A DNA stretch of 64,000 nt from positions 930,001 through 994,000 of the forward strand of contig NZ_SGWZ01000001.1 in NCBI RefSeq assembly GCF_004216755.1. Reading direction: 5' to 3'. This stretch comes from Kerstersia gyiorum (GTDB lineage Bacteria > Pseudomonadota > Gammaproteobacteria > Burkholderiales > Burkholderiaceae_B). The notes under the pieces are model-generated. The model saw only the letters and a program-made list of their open reading frames with translations, had not been told where the DNA came from and made no database searches. Positions within the stretch are counted from its first letter, which is position 1; each line of letters starts with the position of its first letter. Positions 63,950 to 64,000 of this stretch are shown one piece after another. Position numbers and translations under genes: made by a program.

Positions 63950-64000
63950 GGCGGCCGCCACGTAGGCAAGGAGCAATCGGACAGGAGATTGTCGGATTGC

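Overview
The window reads as a high-GC betaproteobacterial chromosome, most likely Burkholderiales and close to the Alcaligenaceae (Bordetella/Achromobacter-like). The evidence is the lpxC / DUF721 (DciA-like) / M23 peptidase / secA order, a full-length MnmC, a fused malic enzyme-phosphotransacetylase, and dense runs of peptide-type ABC transporters. No rRNA genes and no CRISPR array were seen. All assignments come from reading the sequence; no database search was run.

Left chromosomal part (1-20318): an aminotransferase, maeB, a barstar-like protein, lpxC, a DciA-like protein, an M23 peptidase, secA, a decayed Rpn/PD-(D/E)XK transposase-nuclease remnant, a thioesterase-mgtE pair, an M20 amidohydrolase coupled to an inositol-monophosphatase-family gene, mnmC, a GH31-family protein that appears to have lost its catalytic acids, and tRNA-Lys(UUU) with its own sigma70 promoter.

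Accessory part (20319 to about 42280): tRNA-Lys is an integration hot spot. Its last 46 nt recur at 33357-33402 and 41180-41225, and a worn fragment recurs at 42272-42278. This splits the region into three tandem units. Element 1 (20319-33402) has a tyrosine integrase, regulators, a MobC-like relaxosome protein, a candidate oriT, a ten-unit array of TCGC repeats spaced exactly 10 bp, a replication-type winged-helix protein whose gene contains a perfect 22-bp inverted repeat, an AlpA-like protein, and a three-gene operon. That operon encodes a 1627-aa NERD/pseudokinase/kinase/SF1-helicase protein, a 523-aa winged-helix protein of unknown fold, and a 363-aa PIN-like protein, and it is the best candidate for an undescribed (probably anti-phage) system. 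Element 2 (33403-41225) has no integrase of its own. It carries a broken DUF4279 gene, a MerR regulator with a textbook operator in front of a methyltransferase, and a GNAT gene split by an IS407-group (IS3 family) unit that holds plasmid-derived debris and an alpha/beta hydrolase. The right ends of elements 1 and 2 are the same ungapped 231-bp sequence. Element 3 is a remnant with a HigBA-type toxin-antitoxin pair and a truncated AlpA gene.

Right chromosomal part (42350-64000): a cupin-XRE regulator diverges from an MHS-family transporter, with an ornithine-cyclodeaminase fragment between them, followed by a VOC protein. The rest is one strand of organosulfur-type genes. A dipeptide-type ABC transporter (62300-63949 plus three partners) is translationally coupled by 4-bp overlaps to alternating DszA-like flavin monooxygenases and SfnB-like oxidoreductases, an SsuD-like monooxygenase and an Eis-like acetyltransferase. 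A second complete dipeptide-type ABC transporter follows. The likely role is uptake and oxidative desulfurisation of organosulfur compounds during sulfate limitation.
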